Of a DNA stretch of 64,000 nt, positions 41,691 to 53,956 are shown piece by piece (within the stretch, counting starts at the first letter, position 1; the number at the start of each line of letters is the position of its first letter). The DNA is from Acheta domesticus. Its lineage: Eukaryota; Arthropoda; Insecta; Orthoptera; Gryllidae. Both the position numbers and the translations under genes were made by a program. Location of the stretch: contig JAHLJT010008446.1 of NCBI GenBank assembly GCA_031308135.1, forward strand, positions 162,871,532-162,935,531, in the 5' to 3' direction. The notes beneath the pieces were generated by a model. It saw only the letters and a list, made by a program, of their open reading frames with translations, was not told the origin of the DNA and ran no database searches.

Positions 41691-44505
41691 TTAACTATCA
41701 CTGTTAAAATTTATGTTACTTTCCTTTTTATGCTCTGTATAGTCTCGAATTGTATAGAAACAGTTATGCAGCAGAAAAGATTTTACTTGGGACATAAACT
41801 TTTCTACCGAATTTAATCGTTTAATGTCATCTGGCAAAGTGTTGTGGAGTAATGTACATGAATTGTATGTGTATTTTTTGTAGTGAGCTATTGATACTGC
41901 CACCTGATGAATATAACTTCTACGTCGTGTGTTATACTTATAGACAGCGTTTGCTGAAAATATATTCCCGCCCTTAAGTAAGTCATTTTGACAAAAACTG
42001 ATTCTGAAAACATTGATTCGTAAATCAGGAGACAAGGTAATGGTAAAATTCCTAGATTAATAAAGAGACTTACAAGAATCACGTGGGTGCGATTTGTTTA
42101 TCGTTTGTACAATTCTTTTTTAATAGGAATGTCTGGGAGCTATAAGATGTGTTTCCCCAGAATATTATGCCATATCTCAGGAGGGAATGAGCATTCGCAA
42201 AATATACACAACGAGCAGTATGAAGGCTGATTGAATATGAAAGAATTCTGAACGCGTAGCATAATGAACTTAATTTTGTGTTCAATTCATTTAAGTGGAT
42301 ATTCGATTTGAGGTTTGACTGAATTGATAGACCAAAAATTTCGTTACCTTAACAACAGTAAATGGCACACCGTTCATTTTCAATGGAGTATAGAATTGTT
42401 AATTTGGAATGGAAAAATGCATTGAAACAGTTTTCTTTTCATTTCCTATTAATTTGTTATCAGGAAACCAATTTGAAAATCTGATATTGTAATATTTACG
42501 GTTTCTTTATTGCAAAGAATATTCGTATCATTCGCAAAGAGAACTGTTTTTTTCGTTTCGAATCACCAAGGGCATATCGTTTACGTATAACAGAAAGAGG
42601 ATAGGGCCTAAAATCGATCCTTGCGGGACCCCACGTGCAATTAGCAAAGAATCGGAAAGGTGTGTACATGAAGTTCCATCAATCCAGTAAGGTATTTCAA
42701 CTCTCTGAGATCGCTGTTTAAGGTACGAGCATAGCCAATCTAAAGCAATACCACAGATTCCATATGAAGATAATTTTGAAAGCAAAATGTTATTATCAAT
42801 GACGTCAAAAGCTTCTGAAAGATCTAAAAATATTCCAATAGTGGCTTCGTTTTGATCCAATAATGAGGCAACATCGTTAACAAAACAAAATATGTCGGTT
42901 CTGTAGATTTTGATTTTCGGAATCCATGTTAGCAATCTGAAAACGCGTCGCGTTTACTGAGAAAGGTTCCCATTTGCACATAAAAAAGCTTCCCTAATAT
43001 TCTGAAAAAAAACGACACAATGGAAATTGACGTATAATTTTGAATTTGTTTTCTTGCCTTTTTTGAAGAGCGACTTAACCTTAGCTGTTTTAAAAACATC
43101 AGAAAAAATTCTGGTGCATAAGGATGCATTGAATATGTGAGTTAACGGGTATATAATGGCAGGCGCACATGTCTTTAACAATCAATCCGGAAATTCAACT
43201 AAACCAGGGAAATATTTATTTTTTAATTTACCGATAATTTTGAGAATTTCATTGGAAGAAGTTTCGGAAACGAACATTGTGTCTAAATTTCTTAGGGAAA
43301 CGTCAGATGTTGAATTTTGTAGCTGAAAACTATTAGTGAGATCGGCACCAATTCTAGAAAAGTAATGGTTAAAGAGACTAGCTACTGTTGCCGGATTGTT
43401 CACATCTCTATCGTTATATTTTAAAACAGTATCTCTACAATATTTCTAGTTCAAATGGTCGTATTTTTTACTATATTCCACATTGATTTTGTTTTGGTAT
43501 TTGAGTCAAAATATCCTGTTCGTGTTTCATGATTTTAGCCTGCCTTATGACTTTTCTTAACAATGATTTGTATCTTTTAAAGTAGAGGAGGGAATCTTGA
43601 GATACGTTATGATCCTTAGAAATGAAAGAAATAATTCGTTTGTGTTTATATGATGTCCTAATCCCTTGTGGTATCCAAGAATTGCTTTTCAGTGAAATAT
43701 TAAATTTTCTTTTTGATGAGGAAAGCAAGCATTCAAATGAAATGAAAGCATTGAAAAAGAGAATTAGATTTATCGTTTGTATCAATAGTATTATAAACCG
43801 CGTCCCATGACTCCTGCCGCAAGTAATCAATGAATAATTTTATTTTACTTTTAGTAAACACTCTACGTGTATTATTTATTGTGTAATTGTAATGGTAAGA
43901 ATTTGTGCATCGTGGTCACTGTATCCTGAATGTTTTGTTTCATTTTCTTGTCGAGTAGTGGTTTTGTTAATTATAATTTGATCGATTGTAATATCTAAAC
44001 TGAAGAAATTAATTAAATTAAGAAACTGCTCTTTCTCGCAAGATTCGACCAGAAAATCAATGTTGTTAAAATCCCCGCATACAACAATGGATTCGAAAGA
44101 GCAATTGATGACTTTCATTAGTGACATCTTTAGTTTTTTTTAAGAGAAAAATGTAATCTGCTGCTCTCTTTGTTGGAGGCCTGTAGATGCAAAGCAATTA
44201 TCATTTTTAGCATAGGAAGATAGACAAGAGAAATTTCAAAAACATTTTCAACGGAATACTCATTTAATTCCTTCAAGGAGATAGAATCGACATTATTTCT
44301 AACGCAAATACAAGAACCTCCATATGCAGGACTTTTATGAGATTCTCTTTTTCAACAATAACAGCCTGCGAGGTAAAAGTTTGGAATTTGGAAAATGCTA
44401 AGTTAATTAGGAGATAACCAATGTTCTGTAAAGCAAAGAATATCAATTTGATTTAAATCTCTCTGTGGAGCTGCCTCAATAAACTCAGTTTTCTTTGAAA
44501 GGGAT
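41691..44505 (-). pseudogene. CR1 ORF2 (endonuclease-RT), copy 2, decayed
   Basis: Endonuclease pieces: SIVVCGDFNNIDFLVES (insertion in GDFNID), KHSGYSDHDAQILTI. RT pieces: KLYVNFHCVVFFQNI, IGIFLDLSEAFDVIDNN, RGVPQGSILGPILFLLYVND, then a frame change that removes FADDTN from the open frame. C-terminus RSYIHQVAVSIAHYKKYTYN and NTLPDDIKRLNSVEKF, ending at 41,691. Compared with copy 1 it lacks the segment around the ORF2 start codon (the ATGGTGCAATATC block is deleted near 44,510). At least six frameshifts. Would encode target nicking and reverse transcription; inactive. Confidence 0.8.
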
Positions 44506-44561
44506 TGAACATTTTGCAAGTACCTACAAGAATGCATTTCTGCTGCATGTGTCTGTAGTTC

Positions 44562-45683
44562 CTATACATTTACTCCATTTTTACCTCGAGTGCGTGGTCG
44601 AAGGTTGTAATGTGTCCCAGTAGTAACAAGTTGTGAGGAAAATGGTGCGTCAGGTATACATGAATTGTTAGTGGGAATGGAAGGAACGGGAGTAGTTTCA
44701 CAGGAGGATGTAGAGGGTTCGGAATAAGGGTGGGGGTGGAGAACGTAAGGAAAGTGAAAGGGATGGATTTTTTGCAGGAGACTGCGTAGGACTGGAGTTG
44801 AAGATGTATTTTGCAAGCTTGTCACCGACTGCATGTTTTCCAGCGAGGTTCATGTGGAGACCGTGCCGGGTGAAGTGTTTTACTGAGAGGAAATTCATTT
44901 CAAAAAGTGTTACATTTGTTTCTATCAGTTGCAGCTTTAGTTGTTGGTTTGCGTACTACATAGTGTTAGTCAGTTGTACCAGAAGGGCAGAGTCGAGACA
45001 ACAATGTTGGTATGTTGGGCGGCACATTGTAATTTGTTTACATGTTGTTCAGGTGTAAAGTCACCGCCCAAATTAATGTGATTCTGCCCTCCTATGATAA
45101 TGACTGTGTCCTGATTGGTCATTGTCTTAATGTGGGTGTCCAACTCTGCAGTCACGTCAACAAACCTCCCGTTAGGTTTAAAAAGAGACGAGACTGAGTA
45201 GTTGGAGGGTAACTTCCTGAGAATGGAGGAAAAATGGCGACCATGGCTGTCAGCTAAAATAAGTACCTGTTTTTAGGCTCAGTAGTAATGTCTCTGTTTT
45301 CAAGTGGGCTACGATACGTAGCTTTACGTGTTTTGGTTTTGACACGCTTCCTAGCCTGTTTGCGTTGGTTTGTGCATGCATTTGTCGATGGCAGGGAAGA
45401 GTTCTGAGGATCAGGAAGGCGAGAAGTATGTGTTTCATAAACTAAAACACTAATTTGTTTTGAATTGCGACTAGATGTGGTGTCTGTGACATATGTACAG
45501 TCACGGGTGCACGGTTGGGAAGATTCGCAGCGTTGCCTACTTGTACCCAACCGTCTGTGTACAGAACGATCTCTGGAACCTTCGGATATGTTCATCTAAA
45601 TTATTGTTTACGTGTGTGAAGGCTTTCAGAAGGTCGGCTTTGAGGGTGTAGAGAGTAAAAAGAATATAACGAACAGTAGCCAT
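44562..45683 (-). pseudogene. CR1 ORF1 (SGNH esterase type), copy 2, frameshifted
   Basis: Starts MATVRYILFTLYTLKADLL (45,683). A frameshift follows after about 40 codons. KQARKRVKTKTRKA marks a basic linker. The esterase block I is frameshifted near 45,255. Block III reads IIIGGQNHINLGG, so the Asp of GGQND seen in copy 1 is His here. Block V reads FTRHGLHMNLAGKHA. At the place where copy 1 has a premature stop (57,516), this copy keeps TCA. CR1-clade ORF1 proteins carry such esterase domains; their exact role in retrotransposition is unsettled. Confidence 0.75.
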
Positions 45684-46416
45684 GCCAGGAATGCCTATTA
45701 ATGTACGTGATAAAAATTGGAATAAATTCAAGAAAACTCAGATAAGACCACCTATCTTAATATTTTAAAATTGTAAGATTTATATGTATTCGATAAATTA
45801 AAAATTAAGATTCGATACAAGAATCAGAAGGTATGCTAACTAAAAAATTTATTGAAAGCTAGTACTTACGGAATTTGGCAATGTGGTTACGTTTTTTTTC
45901 AACTGTTTAATACAACCTGTTCGCTGCAACTGTTTAATACAACCTGTCGACTATAATTTGGCGTAAATAGCTAAAAGATATTAACTGAAAATTTGTCATG
46001 AAAATATAAACTAAGATTTGAAACACAAATTCACAACTACTCGATACACCGTCCTCGTAACGTTCAAATAAACTGAATCACCACTCGTCACAGAAATAAA
46101 ATAAATCAGTAATTAAGTTAGTGATATAATAGTCAGTGATATAATATAGAAAATAAACTGATCTGCTTATAGATTTTCATACTTATCACCAACTAGCAAA
46201 TCTGAAGTTCGTTAACGTTCAGTACGCGTTTAAAATTCGTTATCTGTTGGTTCGTCTTGGTTATAGCAAAACACCAGCCGAAATTATATTTCCAGCTAAC
46301 CTGCAACAAGTAACTTAACCACACAAAATACAGTCAGATCGCTAAAAGTAGTAGATAAATCACAAAAAATCAAGAGCAAAACCAGATGCGTCAGTCTCAA
46401 AAGATGGCGTCAACCA

Positions 46417-46599
46417 ACAGGTGTGACATTCGAAATCGGGCAAATGCTGAAAACATATTTGTCCAAACCCCATATTGCCAACATGGAATTACCTGAAATT
46501 CAAAAAGATTAATGAAAATGAGACCCACAACATTCCTTTAAGCGTCCCTTACTTAACACATGAAAAACAATTAAAGAAAAATAAGAGCAGTTTGGGGGA
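46417..46599. other. Unassigned spacer
   Basis: Short stretch between the CR1 5' end and the U-family fragment; nothing recognised. Confidence 0.4.
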
Positions 46600-47300
46600 A
46601 AATGTTCTTTTTATAATTTCCATTCATTTCAATGAGAAATTAAATTAATGCTGATTTTTTCAAAAAAATGTATTTGACCTTCTTAAAGATCTGATTTTGC
46701 GGAAAAGATTTTGATTACGGCAAACTTGTAGTTTTAAAATCTTTACTGTTTGCAGTTTTCGAAAATCAGAAGAGTTCTTCGAAAATGAGTCAAGCACAAT
46801 AGTGTTTACCGTCCTTTCCTACATACAAGGAAAAAATTTAAACAACTTTTGGAGTAAAACAGTTTTTAAAAAATTTAAAATGCCAATTTTTTCCACAAAA
46901 TTATGTGAAAATTACTCATTTTCGAAAAATGTGCATGAACTTATTTCAAGATCATTTTAAGGAACATGTATCAATAACGAAAAACTGAAACTTTCAACGA
47001 AACTGAGAAATGCACCATTCTCTGAAGTATTTTTTCGCTGTCAGAGGAGAATGTTTAATAAAAAATTTGGTGTCATTTTTCAAGAAAAGTTTTAAATTTG
47101 ACTCCCAAAACCAGGAGTTCGTTCAGTTTGATCGGAGAATATCAATTTTGGAGAAAACCGGCTGAACGGCTTAGGCGCAAGCGTTGACCGCAGACTGACA
47201 AAGACGGACAAAGACGGACAGACAGACGTACCGTCAATTGATTTTCGCTGTCAAAGACCCACAAAACATGGGCTAAGGCTATACCATGTGTTAGAGAAAT
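46600..47300 (-). repeat. U-family repeat, diverged minus-strand copy
   Basis: On the minus strand: CTAACACATGGTATAGCC, CATGTTTTGTGGGTCTTTGA, GTCTGTCTGTCCGTCTTTG, GCCTAAGCCGTTCAGCCGG. These are in the same order as the core of unit 2 (33,860-34,000). The AT-rich body (46,600-47,100) is only weakly alignable. Confidence 0.65.
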
Positions 47301-47515
47301 TAATTTCTACACACAGACCACACATTATTACCACATTTTTTTAACTGAGCCCGACAATAAGAGTTTTGTCTAAAAAATCCGCAGTTTTCCTGCATACCAT
47401 TGCAATACTTTCTCTTCTTACGAAATCTTAAGAAATGAAATACAAAGCAAAGAACAAACACTTGGCAACTTCGATTTTTTGTTCGACCATCTTTCGTAAA
47501 CTGAGATTTAATTAA

Positions 47516-47822
47516 CCCGTTCACTGCTAACGACGCACCGGTGCGTCAGACTTCGCCGTGCCACCACTGCTAACAACGCAACGGTGCGTCGCGCTGCTCT
47601 TTCGGGTTCGGGCTCTTTCGGGTGTTGTGGAAGGCATGGAATACTTTCAACTTCGCCAGTGCCAGTAAGCCGGGATCTAAAAGAATGACGGAAAGTAAAT
47701 ATGCACCTTAGTAAATATATAGTAACTAACAACAACCGAGAGCGCGCGCGAGAGAAGACCGCACGAAAAAATATTCAGCACTGCGGAGCGGCCAGCGCGC
47801 CTAATGCGTAGCAGTGAAAGGG
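47516..47822. mobile_element. piggyBac-type MITE, 307 bp, TTAA target
   Basis: TTAA at 47,512-47,515 and 47,823-47,826. Ends CCCGTTCACTGCTAACG and, inverted, CCCTTTCACTGCTACG. TTAA plus CCC ends are diagnostic of the piggyBac type. Near the left end two direct repeats (ACTGCTAACGACGCACCGG and ACTGCTAACAACGCAACGG) carry GGTGCGTC; the first forms the perfect palindrome GACGCACCGGTGCGTC. No transposase. Confidence 0.88.
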
Positions 47823-47906
47823 TTAATTTAAAAATTAATTAACAAAATAAAATCATCAGTATAATCCGAAAAGAATTAATGTATACTCTATCGTATATTT
47901 CCTATT

Positions 47907-47931
47907 TATTATTATTATTATTATTATTATT
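47907..47931. repeat. ATT array at 3' end of R4 copy A4
   Basis: (ATT)8, which is TAA on the minus strand; sits at the 3' end of the minus-strand R4 copy. Confidence 0.92.
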
Positions 47932-50640
47932 CGCTTACACCAAAACAAAAGATGTTATGAGTCAGCTGAATATAAAATCTACTCCATGTTGCAACAACCT
48001 ACCTAAGGAGCAAATCTAGAGACTGTCGGTGTCTCTACAATACCTTGCGCAAAATGTGGGCTGTTCCAAATAAGGCAACTTCTTGCACTTCCCAGACTTT
48101 TGAACGATCTGGAAGTTTTGCAAAGTTCTTACACGAATTTTGCGGAACAAATGCCAGAGCTCTGATAATTATCGGCACGACTCTACCTTCACGCCCCACA
48201 TTCAGCTGATCTGGATTTCCAAACACCTGTATTTAAGTCGTTTCTCTGCCTCCTTCATTACATTTTGATCAAAACGGACAGCAACATCTACAAGTAGACT
48301 TGCTTTTTTCTCCAAATTCCGAATAACAATATCCGGTTTGTTTGCTGCTATTGAGCGATCCATTTGAATTTGTTGGTCGTACAATATTGTATAGAGTCCA
48401 ACAGATGTCACTGGTTTTGGTGAGTGTTCGTACCATTTGGGGTCCACTTGTTTCGAACTTTCGAAAGCGGTACATATCTGCCAGTGGAGGTAACTACACA
48501 CCCTGTCGTCTCTTTTCAAGTATTTGGTCTTTGCTAGAATTGGACAAGCTGAGACGATTTGACCAATGATTTCTACTTGTTCCTGGCAAATGCGGTATTT
48601 GTCCTCTTGGGAAATTTTGAGAACCGCTTCGACATAATGTCGTGTTCTCAACGCCTGATCTTGAACAGCTACTAGAACTGCTTCCGATTCTGGCTTCATT
48701 CTTCCCCTTTTAAGCCACATAAATGATTGATCTTTATTGATTTGTGCTCTGTCCATTCGTTTCAAATATTGTCCGTGGAGTGGTTTGTCTCTCCACGATT
48801 TCTTTAACATTTTTTGTGTCTCACATTTCATGTTAGGAAACATCAGAAGTTTAGTGTCTCTGTCATTCTGCGTGTCTTGCAGACCCTTGTTCGCAATGCG
48901 TTTTGCTACACTTACAATGCCTCTGTTTCCCATTCTTCGGTCAGATTTCATGACCTGCTTCATTAGAGTGTCATCTTGATGGCTGACTACATACGTTCCC
49001 ATCCCGACTATTGCGTTGTGCCAGGAGGCCTCAATCTGTCTGAGGCCTTTTCCTCCTTCCTTACGTGACAAAAAGTCTATGTATATTCGCTTGAGGGTGG
49101 GCGACATGATGCATTGTTAGCAGTTATCTGGTTTTCGATCCATAATGCGAATTTCTTGCTCAGTCCAGTCCATTATTCCGAAACTGTATTCGGCTACAGG
49201 CACTGCCAAATTACATATTGCTGATATTTTATTCCTGGAATTCAGAGAGGACTGCAGGATAAGTCTCACTCTTCTGTAATACTCCTTGCGAAATCTCTCT
49301 TTCACTGTGTCGTTCGAGATGGCCTCACATTCTTTAATTCCCAGATATTTGTAAGTTTTACCTGGCTCAAGATCTTGAATGACAGTGTGCGTATCAACGT
49401 CAATGCTCTCTGATGTTGACAGTTTGCCTCTTTTTAAATTGCTTTTTGCACACTTGTAGAGACCAAATTTTATGCAGGTGTCATTGCTAAAGACATTCAC
49501 GACAGACAACATTTGAGATAGAATATCTTCATTCTCAGCAAACACTTTAAGATCATCCATGTAAAACAAATGTGATACTGGCCTTTCATTACCATGGAGC
49601 TTGTAACCAAGGTCAGTTTGCATCATCTATCTAGATAGTGGGGTCAAATTAATGCGAAACAGCAGAAGGGATAGTGAATCTCTTTGAAAAATACGCCTGT
49701 TAATCTGAGTACTTCTGGTTTCTACTGCTTTCTTTCCGCTGTGTATTAGTAACCTGGTACTGCACGACTTCATACTAGCTTTGCAAAACTCAATAAGTCT
49801 AGAATGAAATCTATAGATCTCCAGGATCTCCCAACTCCAATCGAGTGGTTCACTAAGGCCTTTTTGGTAGTCAATCCAAAGCCGTAAGAACATTTACGAC
49901 ATCCTTTCTGTTCAATTGGCACCCGATGGTTCTTCTCTAGGTGTCTGTACAATTTGTCAGCTATGGCTGAAGTTATAACTTTGTACAGTACTGGACGACA
50001 TGTGATTGGCCTGTAGCTCTTCGCCAAGGAACTGTCTCCCGTTTTGGGTAGCAAATGCGTGATGCCGCGTGTGAGCCATTCCGGAGTTACTTTGGGTTTT
50101 GTAAAATTTTATTAACAATTTTTGCTAGATGAGAATGTATTTTAATCCAATAATGCTGGATCTTATCAATTCCGGGGGATTTCCAGTTTCTCATGTTCTT
50201 AATTGCTTCGCGGAGATCCTCTTCCGGGAATTCGTGAACATGATTCACTGTCTCTACAAGTTCATCGGCAACATTAACTACAGATTGAAGCCAAGATGCG
50301 TCTTTGTTGTAGGATCTGTTCTCCTCCTAGATTGCTGCGCAAAATGCTTTGACGTCATATTTTGAAGGAGGGACAGCATTGCCATTTGGTTTTTGAGTCA
50401 AATTGCGATAGAATTTCATCGCGTCTATTTTAAACAACCGATTCTGCACATGGAAATCTTTCCTATGTTTGAAACGTTTGAGTCCGGCCTTGAATTTTCT
50501 CTTTTAGCTTCTCAACTACCATTAGCCTGCTGTATCATTTTCAATTCGGTATTTTCGTTCAACATTGAATATTTTTCGTTGAACGTACGAGGTGTGCTTA
50601 CTTTGGAGAGGCTTGCGAAGGTACGCTTCTCCCAAAAGGC
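47932..50640 (-). pseudogene. R4/Dong-like copy A4, RT plus endonuclease
   Basis: The longest A-lineage copy. Minus strand order: FHVQNRLFKIDAMKFYRN, ASWLQSVVNVADELVETVNH, NWKSPGIDKIQHYWI (Lys/Gly fingers), THLLPKTGDSSLAKSYRPIT, a frameshift at the first Asp region, FQRDSLSLLLFRINLTPLSR (FQGDS mutated to FQRDS), LFYMDDLKVFAENEDIL, and FGIMDWTEQEIRIMDRK. A 301-codon open stretch (48,202-49,107) then holds YRICQEQVEIIGQIVSACP (knuckle with first Cys and His mutated), NKPDIVIRNLEKKASLLVDV (PD...D endonuclease core) and AEKRLKYRCLEIQIS. The C-terminus FVPQNSCKNFAKLPDRSK lies in another frame. About 2.7 kb; 5' end truncated. Inactive. Confidence 0.82.
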
Positions 50641-53164
50641 AGATTTCAGGCTTGTGCTACTATAGTCTTACGGCAGCAGCAGCAGCCATGCATTTTGACC
50701 AGCGCTGGCTGCAGTTCCCATTTCCGTTGGCTCCGTTGACTCTGTCGTCAATGACTCTCGCAACGTGGTCGTCCTCATTGCCTTATAGAGCTGTGAAACT
50801 CGGTGCTGCTTCCAAACATCGAACGTAAAATTTATGTTGTGTTTTCTTACAGCAATATGTACCAATTCTAATGTTGTTTTCCATACTTGCTTAATCTTTT
50901 GTTTATACAATCTCCAAAAATTGACAATCCCAATCTCAAGAATAATTATTCAATCATGACATATTATACTCAAGCTTAGTTGCACAATGTGTGTGTGTTC
51001 TTTCAGTTTCATGATTTATGCCCTCACAAAGCATTGCAATTTTTTTCATTCTAATTTAATTGTAACGAATGCATAGCTTAATTATACTATCAAATTCAAG
51101 TATGTGTCTTCTAATTCTTCCGAGTAATGGAAGCAACTCCTGAAAACACCCAATTTCAGGAAACAGGCTGCATCTTTCCGTTCAAAACTGTCCTGTGCTG
51201 GTCCTTCGATGCAAAGGTAAGATGTTTAAGAGAAAATGCTGGAAATGGTATCAATCACAGGTCAACGCCTTAAACAGTCTATTGCTTACATACCAACTCG
51301 AACACCAATCATAGAATATATCCTCTTAAGCTGTAATATTTTTTTAATATTTAAGCTGTAAGTTTTTTTCCAAAATGTGTCTGCATGTAAGTTTCCGCTC
51401 ATATGCATTTGTAAACGATTTTAGTTGCAATATTGTTTGGTTATTGATTTCACCACAATTGGGGCGACTAGCATAGTGGTAAATAGAAAAGTGTTTGCAA
51501 ACAATGAACAACATTAAACATTATTTAGATGCAGTGGCGACTCTTGGGTATTCGCACGTTCACATGTGCACACCCAACTTACTTCGGTGCAACTTCTCTT
51601 AAACATCTTTTTAAAAGAGGGGAATACAAGTACACTCAGAGGGTTTCTAAAACATGGTATTTCAAAACATGCAGCGTTTGGAAGCTGCGACTGACAGTTC
51701 ACCGCCAATGCCCTTCGTGAAAGCCCGGAGCACATTCGGGAAATGCGAACGAGGAAAGGGCGTCGATGGCTGCCGCGGGGCTGCGGGGGAAATAGGGAAA
51801 CAACGGTGGCTTTTGGACGGACTCGGCCGACGATGCGAATATTACTGAGCAGACGCAGTGGCGATCTCTGCGAGTGCCTTGACGTATCTGTAAGATTTAA
51901 CACTCGACGAGGTCACGTTTTTAAGAAAAGTAAGGCACTGAACGAAGTGTGAGATCTGCACTTAAATGAGCTCTCATCCCCTCCAAAATAGCAGTTCTTC
52001 GCTAGCGCGTGAAAAATCGCGGACGCATTGCTGTGCAGTGTTGCATTCAGAAGTATTGTGTTAATCCAATGTTATATGCACGTTTTCCTATGTTTTAAAG
52101 CGAGTTGCAATTACAAATTCATTCCGAAGCATGTGAAAATCCAAATGTATTTTGTAAACGTATGTAGTATGCTAATGTTTTAATGCGTTTTGAAAAACCT
52201 AAGTTAGAGTGTTCGTTTTTCTGTCAAGTGTGTTTGTGCAACTAACAATGAATAGTGTCGAAACATTAAAATGACTTCACTGAAAAGTCACAGAACAAAT
52301 TGATGAAGAGAAACGTCGATGACTGAAGAGTTTCGTCACACAGACGGCAAACTATCCAGATTTATTTAGTATTGGGTATAGTAACTTGTATTTTTAACCT
52401 TAAATTTGTACAGCGAGCGTACGGAAAATACTTTATAGCAGTGCGAGTACTAAAGTTTTGCATACAGTGCGTAGCAAGACAAGAAAGTTAATGTATGATC
52501 ACGAATTTGAGAATACTATGACCCAAGTTGAAAAACAGCCGTGGACACGCTTCTGAAATGTTAGTGAAAGCTTTCTGAGTAACCACATGAGTCCACAGTA
52601 CAAAGAAAATGTTGAAGAACTGCAGGTGAACTTGAATATTCATGGATGCAACATGAGTGTTAAATTGCATTTTTGTATTCTCATAGAGAACATTTCTCTC
52701 ACTATCTTGGAATTTACAGCGAGGAGCAAGATGAACGCTTGCACCAAGACTCAAAGCTCATTGAAAAATGATATTATGGAGGTTGGACAGATAATATGAT
52801 GGCCAAATATTGTTGGTCTCTGAAAAGAGAGACCACTCTCAGAGAAGGTTGTAAAGTTGCCAAACGCATAAAATTTCTTCCTTAAGCATATGAAAACTGA
52901 ATGTATTACTTATTGGTTTATTTTCCATTGTTCACTGTAAATTATTGACAGTTCTTAACCAATTTGAAAGAAATTATGTGTTTGACAACACTTGATGTAT
53001 GATTAAAATGTATGTGAAATCATAAATTATTGTCCTCATTTTCAAGAAAATGTGACGTGGAGGGAAACTGATAACATATTCGCTTTCAGCACCGTGAAAT
53101 AATGATAAAACGTTATTCAAATCTAAAACATCGTTTAAAAATTTTAAAATGCAGAGTTGTGTAC

Positions 53165-53166
<2 letters not shown>
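50641..53166. other. Unassigned 2.5-kb region
   Basis: No gene supported. A short CAG run at 50,675 and a GC-rich patch at 51,660-51,860 with overlapping open frames on both strands but no motif. CAGTGGCGACTCTTGGG at 51,534 resembles a hAT end, but I find no inverted partner. Confidence 0.4.
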
Positions 53167-53226
<60 letters not shown>

Positions 53227-53230
53227 TAAA
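53167..53230. repeat. TAA/AAAT array at 5' edge of R4 element D
   Basis: (TAA)n with two TAAA interruptions. Directly followed by the structured leader ACCCCGTGTGGTGTCCGG. Confidence 0.93.
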
Positions 53231-53407
53231 ACCCCGTGTGGTGTCCGGGGGTTTTAGTAGAATAGCACCACGGGTAATTCCCCCCTGTCGTAAGAGGCGA
53301 CTAACTCCTGACCCGAACTATTCCTTTCGTGTCATTCAACCCTTCCCTTCTCCCCAGGAGCCAACGGGTGGACTGAGTAGCTCCGAGGCCCCTGGTACCT
53401 ATCCTAA
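53231..53407 (+). promoter_or_regulatory. Structured 5' leader of R4 element D
   Basis: CCCGTG(T)GGTG near 53,233 pairs with CACCACGGG at 53,267-53,275. Inside that loop GGGGG (53,247-53,251) can pair with CCCCCC (53,280-53,285), giving a possible pseudoknot. It is followed by hairpin GTCG-TAAGAGG-CGAC (53,287-53,301). The string CCTGTCGTAAGAGGCGACTAA is one I recall as a recurrent motif in insect genomes. Function (ribozyme, translation or packaging) is unproven. Confidence 0.5.
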
Positions 53408-53956
53408 GTAATTCTATTTATTTATTTATTTACGTCAAAAACAGTTAAAAACTGCGTATGACGAGCTATGGGGAGAAGTGAATTTTGTGCACGTTTTCAT
53501 AATTCTGTGGTCTCTATCCTACACCATATTCTAGTCGAATTTTGAATACAGAAAAGAGTTTTTTTTTCGAGTTTTGTTGACAAAATATTCGCTCCTATAT
53601 AATAAAATATATTTTCAAAGGTAAATTAGCTATAAATTCCTGCCCTGAACCCTCATGTTCTTCATGAAAGAATAATACTTTTGCCGCGATAATATGAAAA
53701 ACGATAATTTGAATAACTATATTTCGCACTGAAATTCAGAAGACGTGCACAAATAATGAAGTTACATTTATGTCCAGAAGCAAAACAAGGGACCATCTCA
53801 GCATTTGCTCAAGGATCAGGGAAACTGGACGAAAAACCTGATCGAAATGGGGGCCATCAACCCAGAAACTGTGGTACAATACTTGTTACAGGTTCTTTAG
53901 AATTATACAGTCCAAATGATAAATAATTACATTAACTATCATTGTTAAAATTAATT

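Larger units (their letters stand above)
41176..46416 (-). mobile_element. CR1-clade LINE, copy 2
   Basis: The 3' end (TTTATTTATTTATTTACGTC on +) and the 5' end (GATGGCGTCAACCA on +, 46,403-46,416) are shared with copy 1. Length about 5.2 kb, so nearly full length, but with several indels. The tail is (AAAT)n on the minus strand. No clear target duplication. Confidence 0.85.

Noticed and set aside
51534..51560. CAGTGGCGACTC as the end of a hAT element
   Set aside because: I could not find an inverted partner or an 8-bp duplication within 2 kb.
51514..51903. 129-codon minus-strand frame and overlapping + frames
   Set aside because: GC-rich patch with frames on both strands and no recognisable domain.
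53166..53230. CRISPR-like array
   Set aside because: All short tandem arrays in the window are simple triplet microsatellites; there are no spaced identical repeats, and the genome is eukaryotic.
53231..53330. HDV-like ribozyme in the leader of element D
   Set aside because: The helices do not occur in HDV order: no P3 hairpin lies between the P2 and P1 strands. Kept only as a possible pseudoknot.
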